Shown here one piece after another: positions 1 through 9,459 of a stretch of 64,000 bases of DNA. Made by a program: the position numbers and the translations under genes. The stretch is from Chitinophaga pinensis (GTDB taxonomy: Bacteria; Bacteroidota; Bacteroidia; Chitinophagales; Chitinophagaceae). The stretch spans positions 26,096 through 90,095 of the forward strand of contig NZ_VOHS01000021.1 in the NCBI RefSeq assembly GCF_007896845.1, written 5' to 3'. The notes under the pieces are model-generated. The model did not search any database and was not told the origin of the DNA. It saw only the letters and a program-made list of their open reading frames with translations. Position 1 is the stretch's first letter. Every line of letters begins with the position of its first letter.

Positions 1-2
1 AT

Positions 3-47
3 GAGGGCTTACAACAACCGAAAAAGCCAAAAGGCAAGAAACAATAA
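3..47 (+). CDS. possible C-terminal tail of a gene entering from the left edge
   Basis: Reading from base 3 gives a short lysine-rich tail (EGLQQPKKPKGKKQ) ending in TAA at 45-47, directly before the terminator at 55-93. A basic tail followed by a hairpin is what the end of a plus-strand gene would look like, convergent with the next gene. Only 14 residues are visible, so the family cannot be named and the reading may be chance. Confidence 0.3.
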   Translation, partial: EGLQQPKKPKGKKQ

Positions 48-54
48 ATTAAAT

Positions 55-93
55 AAAAAGGCTATCCTTCATACGGCGGATAGCCTCTTTTTA
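55..93. terminator. bidirectional intrinsic terminator
   Basis: GGCTATCC (60-67) pairs with GGATAGCC (78-85) around a 10-base loop, flanked by A-rich and T-rich runs on both sides. It can end the minus-strand hydrolase gene and any plus-strand gene entering from the left. Confidence 0.75.
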
Positions 94-94
94 T

Positions 95-2743
95 TTATTG
101 CACCAGCATTTCATCCACAAATAACCACGACGTACTTCCCTTGAAAAGATACCCTTCGGGGATAGTGCCTATTGTCTTCGCTACAATCCGTATAAAACGT
201 GCCTTTTTCTTCCTGATATTGACATGAAATGACTCCAGATAGGGCTCACCCCTTACAGAACCTTTCAGGTTCTTTTGCGTACCCGCCAATTCATATTTCT
301 TCCCGTTAGCAGAAATGTATACAGACACCTCCGATGGCAAAAAGATGCCGCTGTTAGGATCTGCCAGAAAATTTACGCTGACGTTATTGATACTGCTTAC
401 CGCTTGCATATCTACTACTGCCTGCAGGTCTTTGCCTGAAAAACCCAGCCAGCGGCCATCTTTAAATGCTGTAGTACCCATGATCCCATCTGTCAGGGTA
501 GCCGCTCCTGCCGCCGGATAGGCAGTATGAAACGGATTCTCCAACGTTACGGGTTTACCCAATGCACGATTCACCGGAATAAATGCCTGACTCGCTGCGA
601 TCATCTTTTCTCCGTCAAACAAAGCTGCGTACACAATACTCGCCGTATTCACGCTCAACGGCCCCTTATATTCCGCTCCATGCGCATCCGGCAGTTTATC
701 TGTTGCATACCGTAATACAGCTTTACTATTGCTGCTGCTGATACTGACGGTAGCAGTATGTTCCTGATTGATCTCATATCTGATAACAGGATCCGGACAT
801 GTCTGCAACAGATCAAACCACGCCGTTCCCGGATCTGGTAGTTCCAGCGTCAGAATAGCATTTGTAGAAGAAGTAGTTGCCCGGAACGTAAAACTGTATT
901 GCTGCCAGTCGTTCGTCAGCGGATAAACATGCTCCTCTCCCGCTGCCGCCAGTCCCATACGAAAAGACGGCATTTTTACCTGTTCCTTTGCCTTCGCCCA
1001 TACAGACACCGTATAACTATTACCTGCATTGATCACCATCGGCACAAGACGGATCTTATTTCCACCGCTGTCTACCGGTGTGATCAGACGCAAACTGAAT
1101 AATCCCTCCCTACTGGTTCTGCTATCTGCAAAAAAGGTAGCGCCATGGTCCGCTTTGGCGTGAACGGTACTGGTTACATTAGATCCTATTGGTAGTCCCG
1201 GACTAACCACTTTTTCAAAACCCGGATTCACTGTGAGATTGCCGGCATACAATAAAGGAGACACGGCCTCTTCCACTGCACGGATAAGGTATACCCTTGT
1301 ACTATAAGCATCAATGATATCATTGATCTTCCCACCAGTAAAGGGTACCGTTCTGTTCTCAAACCATAATTCCGCTTCAGCGGATAGTCCGCCGCTTTTC
1401 CCGGTGATGGCCATACCCGCGCTTTTCAGGTCTGTCTGTAAGAGCAGTGGTTTGGGCTTATTCTCATTATTGACAGCTATTACAAGCAGATTCCCCTTAT
1501 AGGTAAAAGCGCTTGTCAGTATGGTTTTGTCATCACTATGTACCTGCGGTGCGGGATCTGCAGAAAGCAGGAATGGCGTCATCTGGGCTGTTTCTACAGC
1601 CATGTCACTACAGGCTGACCATGCAGCGACTGATTGCGGATTGAGATTACCGGGTGCATGTACATAGTACTGAATACCTTTAGCACCTTTTACCAGTCCC
1701 ATATAGGTAATGACGCGTATTTCCCGGGCGGTAGGTTCGCGGGACCACATTTCCTGTCCACCGAAAGCCTGCGGTACCAGCCAGACAGACTTCTCATACC
1801 GCAACCGCTTATTCAGAAAGCCAACATCCTCAGCTACCTTGTCAGCTGCGCCGGGTATAGGATAAGGGTCCGTCATAGCGATATCCATAGTATGTCTGAA
1901 TTCGTCTATTTTCTGCGGCATCATGAATACCACAGCAACAGGATGATAAGGATCCAGCTCTTTAATCAGCTGATAGGCCCTTTCCAGCACTGCCGGTGGT
2001 CTTCCTTGTCCGTCAGGTTCATCATTGATATACCACGACAATAAAGCAGGATGATCACGGAATGCAAGTACTTCGCTACGCAAAATAGCCAGCTTTTCCT
2101 CTTCCGTTTTATCCAGTCCCTTGTCGCCGTTGTGACCAGCTCCTACCAGCGAGTTGACCCCATACTGTACCCGTACACCCAGTTGAGCACAGCGATCCAT
2201 ATATGCCTTTCTTTCGGCAAAGGTTTCCGGCAGATTGCTCTGATACGGACCCACCATATTAAAGCCATGGGCAACTTCCTTTTCAGCCAGATCTCCCACG
2301 CCAACGCAATAAAAACCAAAAGGGAAAAAAGGCATACCATCGGTGAGTAAACCGCCGGTCAGACGATCCTGCTGAACCGCATTCGCTTTTGCCGGCAAAC
2401 GCGTTATCGTCAGCGCCCCACTATCAACGGACTGCTGCCCATGTAATATAGTATACTGCAGGTGCGTCCTGTCTGTTGGCAGTGCGTCCACCGCAATGGG
2501 TGCATTTAAGTAATGCCCTGTAAAGCCAGTACTGCGCGATAATTCATGTCCCTGCAAGGATAAAAGAAGCTGATATCCACCGGCAGAAAGGCTGTCCGGA
2601 ATAACACAGATAACACTACCCGCCTGTCCCGGCAGGTAATAATCATATCTGCTGAATATTTTAAATAGGTGATTGGTACGCTCCTGCGCACGTAGCGGCA
2701 ATACTCCCAGCAGCGGGAGCAGCCATAGCATGATATTCTTCAT
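95..2743 (-). CDS. secreted multidomain putative glycoside hydrolase with F5/8C-like C-terminus
   Basis: An 882-residue protein with a signal peptide (hydrophobic run ending LPLRAQ). The middle reads as a TIM-barrel hydrolase of clan GH-A type; WYINDEPDG near residue 240 resembles the acid/base strand of GH42/GH5-like enzymes. A carbohydrate-binding-like jelly roll follows (about 500-650), then a chitobiase C-terminal-like segment (about 655-720), then a discoidin (F5/8 type C)-like domain to the end. Likely exported to cleave or bind a polysaccharide; substrate unknown. It has no SusC/SusD neighbours and sits alone between terminators. The hydrolase fold is inferred from motifs; the exact GH family is uncertain. 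Confidence 0.8.
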   Translation of the reverse strand: MKNIMLWLLPLLGVLPLRAQERTNHLFKIFSRYDYYLPGQAGSVICVIPDSLSAGGYQLLLSLQGHELSRSTGFTGHYLNAPIAVDALPTDRTHLQYTILHGQQSVDSGALTITRLPAKANAVQQDRLTGGLLTDGMPFFPFGFYCVGVGDLAEKEVAHGFNMVGPYQSNLPETFAERKAYMDRCAQLGVRVQYGVNSLVGAGHNGDKGLDKTEEEKLAILRSEVLAFRDHPALLSWYINDEPDGQGRPPAVLERAYQLIKELDPYHPVAVVFMMPQKIDEFRHTMDIAMTDPYPIPGAADKVAEDVGFLNKRLRYEKSVWLVPQAFGGQEMWSREPTAREIRVITYMGLVKGAKGIQYYVHAPGNLNPQSVAAWSACSDMAVETAQMTPFLLSADPAPQVHSDDKTILTSAFTYKGNLLVIAVNNENKPKPLLLQTDLKSAGMAITGKSGGLSAEAELWFENRTVPFTGGKINDIIDAYSTRVYLIRAVEEAVSPLLYAGNLTVNPGFEKVVSPGLPIGSNVTSTVHAKADHGATFFADSRTSREGLFSLRLITPVDSGGNKIRLVPMVINAGNSYTVSVWAKAKEQVKMPSFRMGLAAAGEEHVYPLTNDWQQYSFTFRATTSSTNAILTLELPDPGTAWFDLLQTCPDPVIRYEINQEHTATVSISSSNSKAVLRYATDKLPDAHGAEYKGPLSVNTASIVYAALFDGEKMIAASQAFIPVNRALGKPVTLENPFHTAYPAAGAATLTDGIMGTTAFKDGRWLGFSGKDLQAVVDMQAVSSINNVSVNFLADPNSGIFLPSEVSVYISANGKKYELAGTQKNLKGSVRGEPYLESFHVNIRKKKARFIRIVAKTIGTIPEGYLFKGSTSWLFVDEMLVQ

Positions 2744-2805
2744 CGGACCTGTAATAACTTAGTACATACAAGTTAGACAATAGATCCTGCTAATTCTGGT
2801 AAAAT

Positions 2806-2840
2806 AAAAAGCCGTCCCGCTGAATGCGAGACGGCTATTA
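2806..2840 (-). terminator. terminator of the parE-parC operon
   Basis: GCCGTCCCGC (2811-2820) and GCGAGACGGC (2826-2835) form a stem with a 5-base loop. On the minus strand it is followed by TTTTTATTTT, placing it just after the parC stop. Confidence 0.8.
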
Positions 2841-2858
2841 TAGATTGATAAGATATTA

Positions 2859-5399
2859 TCAGAACAATTCTCCCTGTCCCTGTACACCTCCCTCATCTGG
2901 TTCTTCTTCGTCAGAGGCGAGTTCAGCGCTGATCAGCTCTTCTCCGGAGATACGTGTACCTACTGTTCTGTAGTTGGTTACTTCCACGAATTCAGCGAGG
3001 TTGATCTCCTCTTCATCCGGATTACGTTTCTTACCTGTTTTCAGCAGGATAACCGGTTCTGAGTGGGTAGTGATCATTTCCAGATAGTTGCCTGTTCCTT
3101 CTTTGATAAACAGGAACTTGTTGTTCATTGTCTGCGTTTCGATCTTGAAACGTTTCGCATTGAACTGTTTCTTGTCGGCATCAAAGTAGATAGCAGATAC
3201 TACCTTCTCCGGATTGAATTTCTCAATATATACAAGCTCATTCGGATCGTAACGGTTGGTCAGTTCGAAGTTAGTCAGCTCATAAGTACCATTTTTAAAC
3301 GCTACAAAGATCTTGTCATCACCATCGAAGGAACCGATGTAAACACCACGTTCTTCCATGTTCAGACGGCCGATCTCCGCATCATACCAGATCTTCTGGC
3401 CTGCCAGTGTAGAAGCACCTTTCTCTTTGAACTTCACGTTGCGGATCGGGTATTTCGTTACCTGATTACCCTGAGAGTTACGTCCCTTGATAGCAATGGT
3501 TTCAAAGTACAGGTCAAACTCTTTGTTACGCGCCGCGCAGTTAGGACTCAGACGGATGCTTACCACTTCTGCCTCACCATTCGGGTTAGCAGAGAAGTAA
3601 TGCACTTTTGAATTCTTTTCGCCCTTCACGGTCAGATCGTATTCCTTATCACGCGTAATACCAGTTACATTGAAGCGTTTGGCATAACTCATACCGGTCT
3701 TGCCATCCACATAGATCATGTTATAGGTTGTACGTTCGTCATTCTTTCTGAATACATCTACATGGATGATATCCTTACCTACGAAGACTTTATCAGCCAC
3801 TTTGGTAATGATCATCTTACCGTCTTTTTTGAAGACGATGATGTTATCAAGGTCAGAACAGTCAGCAACGAATTCATCTTTCTTCAGGGAAGTACCTATG
3901 AAACCATCTGCTCTGTTCACATAGATTTTCGCATTGGCAATCGCAACCTGCTGTACCTGAATCGTATCGAATGTTTTGATCTCAGTAATACGTTCACGGC
4001 CTTTACCGTATTTCTTCAGCAGGTTCTCATAGTAGGCAACTGTGAAGTCAACCATGTTTGCAAGGTCATGCTTCACATCTTTGATATCTGCCTCTATGGA
4101 TTTGATCTGCTCATTCAGTTCATTGATATCGAGTCTGTAGATACGGCGTACCGGTTTCTCTGTCAGTTTCAGGATATCTTCACGGGTGATCTCTCTTTTC
4201 AGATTCTTCTTGTAAGGTGCGAAACCTTTGTCAATAGCTGCAATAACTGCTTCCCAGTCTTTGTGCTTCTGCTCCAGTTCCTTGTAGATACCTTTTTCGA
4301 AGAAGATCTTTTCCAGTGAGGTATAATGCCATTTATCCTGAAGTTCGTTGAGCTTGATCTCCAGTTCACGTTTCAGCAACGCCTGTGTGAAATCTGCAGA
4401 AGATCTCAGCAGTTCGCTTACTGTCAGGAAACGTGGTTTATCATCGATGATCACGCATGCGTTTGGAGATATAGAGATCTCACAATCAGTGAACGCATAC
4501 AGTGCATCTATTGTAATATCAGGAGAAATGCCGGGCGCCAGTTGCACTTCGATCTCTACATCTTTCGCGGTATTATCAACTACTTTCTTAATCTTGATCT
4601 TACCATTATCATTGGCTTTTACGATTGACTCCATAAGAGCGGTAGTCGTAACACCATATGGTACATCTTTGATCAGCAGTGTCTTTTTATCTTTCTCTTC
4701 AATGTGTGCACGTACACGTACTTTACCACCACGACGGCCATCGTTGTAGTTGGCCACATCTATCATACCACCAGTAGGGAAATCCGGGAAGATCTCAAAT
4801 TTCTTTCCTTTCAGGTATTTGATAGACGCTTCGAGCAGTTCTATGAAGTTGTGCGGTAAAATCTTGGTAGACAAACCAACAGCGATACCTTCCGCACCCT
4901 GTGCCAGCAGCAAAGGAAACTTCATAGGCAATGCCAGTGGTTCATTCTTACGACCGTCATAGCTCAGCTGCCATTGGGTAGTTTTATTGTTAAACCCTAC
5001 TTCCAGTGCGAACTTAGACAAACGTGCCTCAATATAACGGGCGGCGGCTGCATCATCACCTGTACGCACATCCCCCCAGTTACCCTGGGTGTCTATCAGC
5101 AGGTCTTTTTGTCCGAGGTTAACGATTGCATCACCGATAGAAGCATCACCATGCGGGTGGAACTGCATGGTAGAACCTATCACATTGGCCACTTTATTAA
5201 AACGGCCATCATCCATTTCCTTCATCGCATGCAGGATACGGCGCTGAACAGGCTTTAAACCATCTTCCACGCTGGGTACCGCACGCTCCAGGATCACGTA
5301 GGACGCGTAATCAAGGAACCAATTCTCATACATATCCCCCAGGTGGAGAATATTCTGTAATGATTCGTCTGCCGGTTGTGTATTATCGATGTCGCTCAT
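2859..5399 (-). CDS. parC: DNA topoisomerase IV subunit A
   Basis: An 846-residue type IIA topoisomerase A subunit: the DNA breakage-reunion subunit that, with ParE, decatenates replicated chromosomes. The catalytic tyrosine is visible in AARYIEARL (Tyr122), after HPHGDASIGDAIV. The N-terminal two thirds are the winged-helix/tower/coiled-coil core; the C-terminal third is a diverged beta-propeller ending in an acidic tail (DEEEPDEGG). Assignment to topoisomerase IV rather than gyrase rests on the operon with a short parE. It is the last gene of that operon, starting 4 bases after the cupin gene stop, so translation is probably coupled. Length and frame are intact. Confidence 0.93.
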   Translation of the reverse strand: MSDIDNTQPADESLQNILHLGDMYENWFLDYASYVILERAVPSVEDGLKPVQRRILHAMKEMDDGRFNKVANVIGSTMQFHPHGDASIGDAIVNLGQKDLLIDTQGNWGDVRTGDDAAAARYIEARLSKFALEVGFNNKTTQWQLSYDGRKNEPLALPMKFPLLLAQGAEGIAVGLSTKILPHNFIELLEASIKYLKGKKFEIFPDFPTGGMIDVANYNDGRRGGKVRVRAHIEEKDKKTLLIKDVPYGVTTTALMESIVKANDNGKIKIKKVVDNTAKDVEIEVQLAPGISPDITIDALYAFTDCEISISPNACVIIDDKPRFLTVSELLRSSADFTQALLKRELEIKLNELQDKWHYTSLEKIFFEKGIYKELEQKHKDWEAVIAAIDKGFAPYKKNLKREITREDILKLTEKPVRRIYRLDINELNEQIKSIEADIKDVKHDLANMVDFTVAYYENLLKKYGKGRERITEIKTFDTIQVQQVAIANAKIYVNRADGFIGTSLKKDEFVADCSDLDNIIVFKKDGKMIITKVADKVFVGKDIIHVDVFRKNDERTTYNMIYVDGKTGMSYAKRFNVTGITRDKEYDLTVKGEKNSKVHYFSANPNGEAEVVSIRLSPNCAARNKEFDLYFETIAIKGRNSQGNQVTKYPIRNVKFKEKGASTLAGQKIWYDAEIGRLNMEERGVYIGSFDGDDKIFVAFKNGTYELTNFELTNRYDPNELVYIEKFNPEKVVSAIYFDADKKQFNAKRFKIETQTMNNKFLFIKEGTGNYLEMITTHSEPVILLKTGKKRNPDEEEINLAEFVEVTNYRTVGTRISGEELISAELASDEEEPDEGGVQGQGELF

Positions 5400-5403
5400 A
5401 ATC

Positions 5404-5802
5404 TTATTTATTGATCATCTTTTCAAATTCATCTCTCCAGATGCGTATGGAATCTTTCCGTACGTCAGCCATGGAGTTCAGTTCGATAAAGCAGCAATCT
5501 GTCACGGCTATCAGCTGGTGCCAGACATTTACGGCCACCTCTATGCGGGCCGGTGCTTCGATCGTGATGGTCTCTATCTTGTTGCCGTCCAGCGGGCACC
5601 AGTCCATACTGGCTTTACCGGTCAGCAGATAAAGTATTTCCGGATTTTTATAGTCTGCCTTTCCTTCGTGGTAATGTTGTCCACTGCTACTGCCTGCCTT
5701 TCTGTAACACAAAATGAAATCGCCGCTACGGTCTGTATTCCACTCATAGTTACTCCCTCTTTCATCTTCTCCACTCAGCTGTACTGGCGTTACTTTTACC
5801 AT
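5404..5802 (-). CDS. cupin-fold protein in the topoisomerase IV operon
   Basis: A 132-residue single-domain cupin. The core GQHYHEGKADYKNPEILYLL carries His residues and the Glu of a cupin motif 1, and VAVNVWHQLIAV carries the motif 2 His, so metal binding is plausible. The length fits small RmlC-like or WxcM-like cupins; no substrate can be named. It lies 10 bases after the DUF1835 gene and 4 before parC, so it is co-transcribed with the topoisomerase genes. Why a cupin sits here is unknown. Confidence 0.8.
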   Translation of the reverse strand: MVKVTPVQLSGEDERGSNYEWNTDRSGDFILCYRKAGSSSGQHYHEGKADYKNPEILYLLTGKASMDWCPLDGNKIETITIEAPARIEVAVNVWHQLIAVTDCCFIELNSMADVRKDSIRIWRDEFEKMINK

Positions 5803-5812
5803 TTTCCGGATA

Positions 5813-6682
5813 TTAGGCGTTAGTTATTTCTGAAGGTATTTTTACTTCGAAATCTTTAATCGTTTTCAGCTCTCCTCTGCTTTCCAGTTTACCCTGTTTC
5901 ACCTGCTCTTTCACTCTCCATCCAAGGAACTGATCCATTACCGGATATTTCAGTTTTCCGGTCACCGCATTTACTATTTTTGACGCTTTCTGGAACTCTG
6001 CGGTTGCTGCCTGCAACAACTCCTTGTCATAGAAGGTCGCAGGTTCTCCTCTGAGTTTTTTACCGCCTTCAAGGAGACGGATACCGCCATTTTCATTCAT
6101 CATACGGCTCCATTCATCACCATCTATTTCAAATTCTGCCAGAGAGACCGGTCTTGCCAGTTTCTTTGCTTTCAGGAATTCTTTTGCGAGGATCTGATGC
6201 AGGTGAGTCGGATAAAACACACTTCCTTTTTCATTGAGGAATGGAAGGTTGTTGAGGTAGATGATATGAATACGTCCGGCGAAGTCGTATAACTGACTGA
6301 TCAGCCAATAGTAACCACATACGTCTCTGGCATTCTGGCCGGCCCAGAGATAAACCTCCTGTTCAGGATCAGCTTTAAGCAGAGCTTTCAGCTGACGGAA
6401 TTTTTCCTGATCGCCTTTCTCCTCTTCCGGCTCAGGCACCGGAACAGACTGTTCGCTTTCAGTAAATATTTCTGCTACCGGCTGTGGCTGAATGCCTGCC
6501 AGTTGCATCCACCATTGTTTGCGGGCGATCTGACCATCCTTTGTATCGAGGATAAAAAGAGGACCTATGGAGAGGTCATCTTCAAAATAAAGTATGTCTC
6601 CTTTCAGCTTTTCATCCAGCTCAAATGCACCAGACAGTGCAGTGGCAGATGATTCACCGAAAACGATATGTAGCAGTGCCAT
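5813..6682 (-). CDS. DUF1835 domain-containing protein
   Basis: A 289-residue cytoplasmic protein that opens with HIVFGESSATALSGAF, the signature of DUF1835, followed by a DUF3658-like C-terminal half (NAVTGKLKYPVMDQFLGWRV). The family has no established activity. A glutamate/proline-rich linker is seen around residues 75-95. It starts 20 bases after the parE stop and runs into the cupin gene, so it is part of the parE-parC transcript. Confidence 0.82.
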   Translation of the reverse strand: MALLHIVFGESSATALSGAFELDEKLKGDILYFEDDLSIGPLFILDTKDGQIARKQWWMQLAGIQPQPVAEIFTESEQSVPVPEPEEEKGDQEKFRQLKALLKADPEQEVYLWAGQNARDVCGYYWLISQLYDFAGRIHIIYLNNLPFLNEKGSVFYPTHLHQILAKEFLKAKKLARPVSLAEFEIDGDEWSRMMNENGGIRLLEGGKKLRGEPATFYDKELLQAATAEFQKASKIVNAVTGKLKYPVMDQFLGWRVKEQVKQGKLESRGELKTIKDFEVKIPSEITNA

Positions 6683-6702
6683 TGAATTCTTTAATATGCT
6701 GA

Positions 6703-8625
6703 TTATTTGCCGCTTGCTTCTACAGGTTCATCTACCGTGTCAACAAGGTCTTTCTCATAACGCAGATTACCGATGATAAACTCCTGACGGGTCTGTGTAT
6801 TCTTACCCATGTAATATTCCAGCAATTTCTGTATATGCGTGTCTTTGGACAGGATCACCGGCTCCACTTTCATGTCATCATTGATGAAATTAGCGAATTC
6901 GTCCGGAGAGATCTCTCCCAGACCTTTAAATCGGGTGATCTCAGGCTTATTGCCCAGTTTCTTGATCGCTTTTATCCTTTCCTCGTCGGTATAACAGTAG
7001 ATTGTCTGCTGTTTATTACGCACACGGAATAAAGGCGTTTCCAGTATATACAGGTGACCATTCTTTACCAGATCAGGGAAGAACTGCAGGAAGAAGGTCA
7101 GCAATAAAAGGCGGATGTGCATACCATCTACGTCAGCATCGGTCGCTACCACAATCCTGTTGTAGCGGAGTCCTTCCAGACCTTCTTCGATATTCAGTGC
7201 GTGTTGCAGCAGGTTAAACTCTTCATTCTCGTACACGATCTTTTTCGTCAGACCGAAACTGTTCAGAGGCTTACCCCTGAGACTGAATACAGCCTGAGTT
7301 TCCACGTTACGGGACTTGGTGATGGAACCACTCGCTGAGTCACCTTCGGTGATGAAGATGGTCGTATTCAGACGTTTGGTTTCCAGATCGTTTTTATCTT
7401 TTCCGCTTACCTCTTCATTGAGGTGAATACGGCAGTCACGCAGCTTACGGTTATGCAGGTTTGCTTTTTTCGCTCTCTCGTTTGCCAGTTTTTTGATACC
7501 AGCCAGTTCTTTACGCTCACGCTCACTCTGCTCAATACGTTTCTTTAGAGCTTCTGCCGTAGTCGGATTCTTATGCAGGAAATCATCCAGATGTTTGGAC
7601 AGGAAATCCAGTACAAAAGCCTTCATTGAAGGACCATTCTCGAATACAGTCAATGAACCAAGTTTGGTCTTTGTCTGGGATTCAAACACCGGTTCCTGTA
7701 CTCTCACAGAAATAGCAGCACAGATAGACGCACGTATATCTGTTGCTTCATAGTCTTTCTTATAAAAATCACGGAGTGTCTTTACAAATGCCTCACGGAA
7801 GGCTGCCAGATGCGTACCGCCCTGTGTGGTGTGCTGGCCATTCACGAAAGAATAATACTCTTCACCGTATTGATTTTCGTGGGTGATCGCCACTTCGATA
7901 TCTTCTCCTTTCAGGTGAATGATCGGATAGCGCAGCTCATCTTCGTTGGTTTTACGTTGCAGGAGATCCAGCAGACCATTTTTAGAAATATATTTCTTGC
8001 CGTTGAAGCTGACAGTCAATCCTGCATTCAGGAAACAATAGTTCCAGATCTGGTTTTCCAGAAACTCCGGAATAAAGCGGTAGTTACGGAAAACGGTATC
8101 ATCCGGCGTGAATGTTACCAGAGTACCATTGGGCTCGCTGGTGTTACTTTCTTTATGTTCCTTTGTCAGATTACCTCTTTCAAATTCAGCTACTTTACCA
8201 CGTCCGTCACGGTAAGATTCTACCCTGAAATAACTGGACAAAGCGTTCACTGCTTTGGTACCCACACCGTTCAGACCAACAGACTTCTGGAAAGCCTTGC
8301 TGTCGTACTTGGCGCCGGTGTTGATCTTGCTCACCACATCCACCACTTTCCCCAACGGAATACCACGACCAAAGTCGCGGATCGTTACGTTGTGTTCAGT
8401 TACCCTGATATCTATCTGCTTGCCGAAACCCATTGTATGCTCATCGATACAGTTGTCAGCAACCTCTTTTAACAGTATATAGATACCATCGTCCATACTT
8501 GAGCCGTCGCCCAGCTTACCAATGTACATACCCGGACGCAGGCGGATATGCTCACGCCAGTCAAGCGACCGGATCGAATCTTCGGTATAGGCAGCAGAGA
8601 GATCTTTCTTATCCGTAGTAGCCAT
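6703..8625 (-). CDS. parE: DNA topoisomerase IV subunit B
   Basis: A 640-residue ATPase subunit of topoisomerase IV. The GHKL ATP site shows Glu54/Asn58 (KEVADNC), DFGRGIP (84-90) and GLNGVGTKAVNALS (118-130). A transducer domain follows, then the Toprim domain with TEGDSASGS (426-434) and DADVDG (496-501). It lacks the long insertion of some GyrB proteins, which supports ParE. It is the first gene of a four-gene operon. A good promoter lies at 8770-8800, giving a leader of about 140 bases. Confidence 0.94.
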   Translation of the reverse strand: MATTDKKDLSAAYTEDSIRSLDWREHIRLRPGMYIGKLGDGSSMDDGIYILLKEVADNCIDEHTMGFGKQIDIRVTEHNVTIRDFGRGIPLGKVVDVVSKINTGAKYDSKAFQKSVGLNGVGTKAVNALSSYFRVESYRDGRGKVAEFERGNLTKEHKESNTSEPNGTLVTFTPDDTVFRNYRFIPEFLENQIWNYCFLNAGLTVSFNGKKYISKNGLLDLLQRKTNEDELRYPIIHLKGEDIEVAITHENQYGEEYYSFVNGQHTTQGGTHLAAFREAFVKTLRDFYKKDYEATDIRASICAAISVRVQEPVFESQTKTKLGSLTVFENGPSMKAFVLDFLSKHLDDFLHKNPTTAEALKKRIEQSERERKELAGIKKLANERAKKANLHNRKLRDCRIHLNEEVSGKDKNDLETKRLNTTIFITEGDSASGSITKSRNVETQAVFSLRGKPLNSFGLTKKIVYENEEFNLLQHALNIEEGLEGLRYNRIVVATDADVDGMHIRLLLLTFFLQFFPDLVKNGHLYILETPLFRVRNKQQTIYCYTDEERIKAIKKLGNKPEITRFKGLGEISPDEFANFINDDMKVEPVILSKDTHIQKLLEYYMGKNTQTRQEFIIGNLRYEKDLVDTVDEPVEASGK

Positions 8626-9060
8626 AATTATATAGAAATTCCAATTTACAGTTTTATAACAAGCGGACTATCAATGCACCATCTATGCCAGTCTTTCTCA
8701 GGGTCATTTCTGCGGCATGATGTCCGGGCAGCGAATTTACTAAAACTTTTAGCAAAATCCGGTTGCTGGCAAAAATACAGGTTTCGGCGTTTCATCCCAA
8801 GTATTAGTTATACACTACGCTTAAATATATGAATAACAGTTATTTGAGGACCGTTCCGATACCGGACTTTTCCAATCAGACCGGGGCCTGATTTTGCCAA
8901 GATAAGACAAATATATTTTCTTCAAAATATTGCGCCCCCCTGTAAAAGAAATTGTCCATAAAAGTTTTTGGGAAATGATAGTTTATATAACTAAATATTT
9001 TATATTTACAGTTAGTCGTCTTTTTGAGATAAAAACCTGATAAAACCTAACTCCTGATCT
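8626..9060. other. 435-base region between parE and the micropeptide genes
   Basis: It holds the parE promoter (8770-8800, minus). A second TAnnTTTG-type element on the minus strand is at 8908-8915 but lacks a well-placed TTG. A 7-of-8 match (TATATTTA, 9001-9008) points toward the plus-strand micropeptide genes. No longer coding frame was recognised. Confidence 0.5.
8770..8800 (-). promoter_or_regulatory. Bacteroidota-type promoter of the parE operon
   Basis: Read on the minus strand, TTG (8800-8798) is followed after 20 bases by TATTTTTG (8777-8770), an exact TAnnTTTG. Transcription would start near 8763. Confidence 0.55.
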
Positions 9061-9216
9061 ATGAAAACTACATTCCTAATCTCACTGGCAACAGTGTTGT
9101 CCATCGCGCTACTCGTTACTTACATGGTTAGAAGAGAGCAACGCTCCATGAGTCAGCTCAGCGCACGCTTCATCAAACTTGTCCAGAAATTCAATTCCTG
9201 GCAGATGATGAAATAA
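9061..9216 (+). CDS. micropeptide with one membrane segment (51 aa)
   Basis: An ATG frame of 51 codons: a hydrophobic stretch (FLISLATVLSIALLVTYMV, residues 5-23) and then a basic amphipathic tail rich in Arg, Gln and Ser. It resembles a signal-anchored micropeptide with its tail in the cytoplasm. No family is recognised. A second micropeptide follows 31 bases later and a strong terminator closes the pair, which supports a real transcript. Confidence 0.5.
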   Translation: MKTTFLISLATVLSIALLVTYMVRREQRSMSQLSARFIKLVQKFNSWQMMK

Positions 9217-9247
9217 CAATATTTAGTTATTTAATAAGTCATTTCCT

Positions 9248-9370
9248 ATGAAAGCAGGACTGCTGTTTAAACTGGCCTGTTTACTGATCGCCTCTATGGT
9301 GCTGGCGGCACATTTCGTACGCAAAGCACTGAGCAAACTGGGGACTAATACCGACAATCCAACAAAATAA
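9248..9370 (+). CDS. micropeptide with one membrane segment (40 aa)
   Basis: An ATG frame of 40 codons with a hydrophobic run (LLFKLACLLIASMVLAAHFV) followed by a basic, then polar tail (RKALSKLGTNTDNPTK). It has the same architecture as the 51-residue peptide just upstream but no clear sequence identity. It ends 26 bases before the palindromic terminator. Function unknown. Confidence 0.5.
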   Translation: MKAGLLFKLACLLIASMVLAAHFVRKALSKLGTNTDNPTK

Positions 9371-9396
9371 TTTATCAGTAAACAACTAACTTAATG

Positions 9397-9430
9397 AAAA
9401 GGGCGAAAGACAATTGTCTTTCGCCCTTTT
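9397..9430. terminator. perfect palindromic bidirectional terminator
   Basis: A 34-base perfect palindrome, AAAAGGGCGAAAGACAA and its exact complement, centred between 9413 and 9414. It separates the plus-strand micropeptides from the convergent response regulator gene. Confidence 0.85.
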
Positions 9431-9459
9431 CTCTTCGCTATGTAAACGATAAAACGTAA

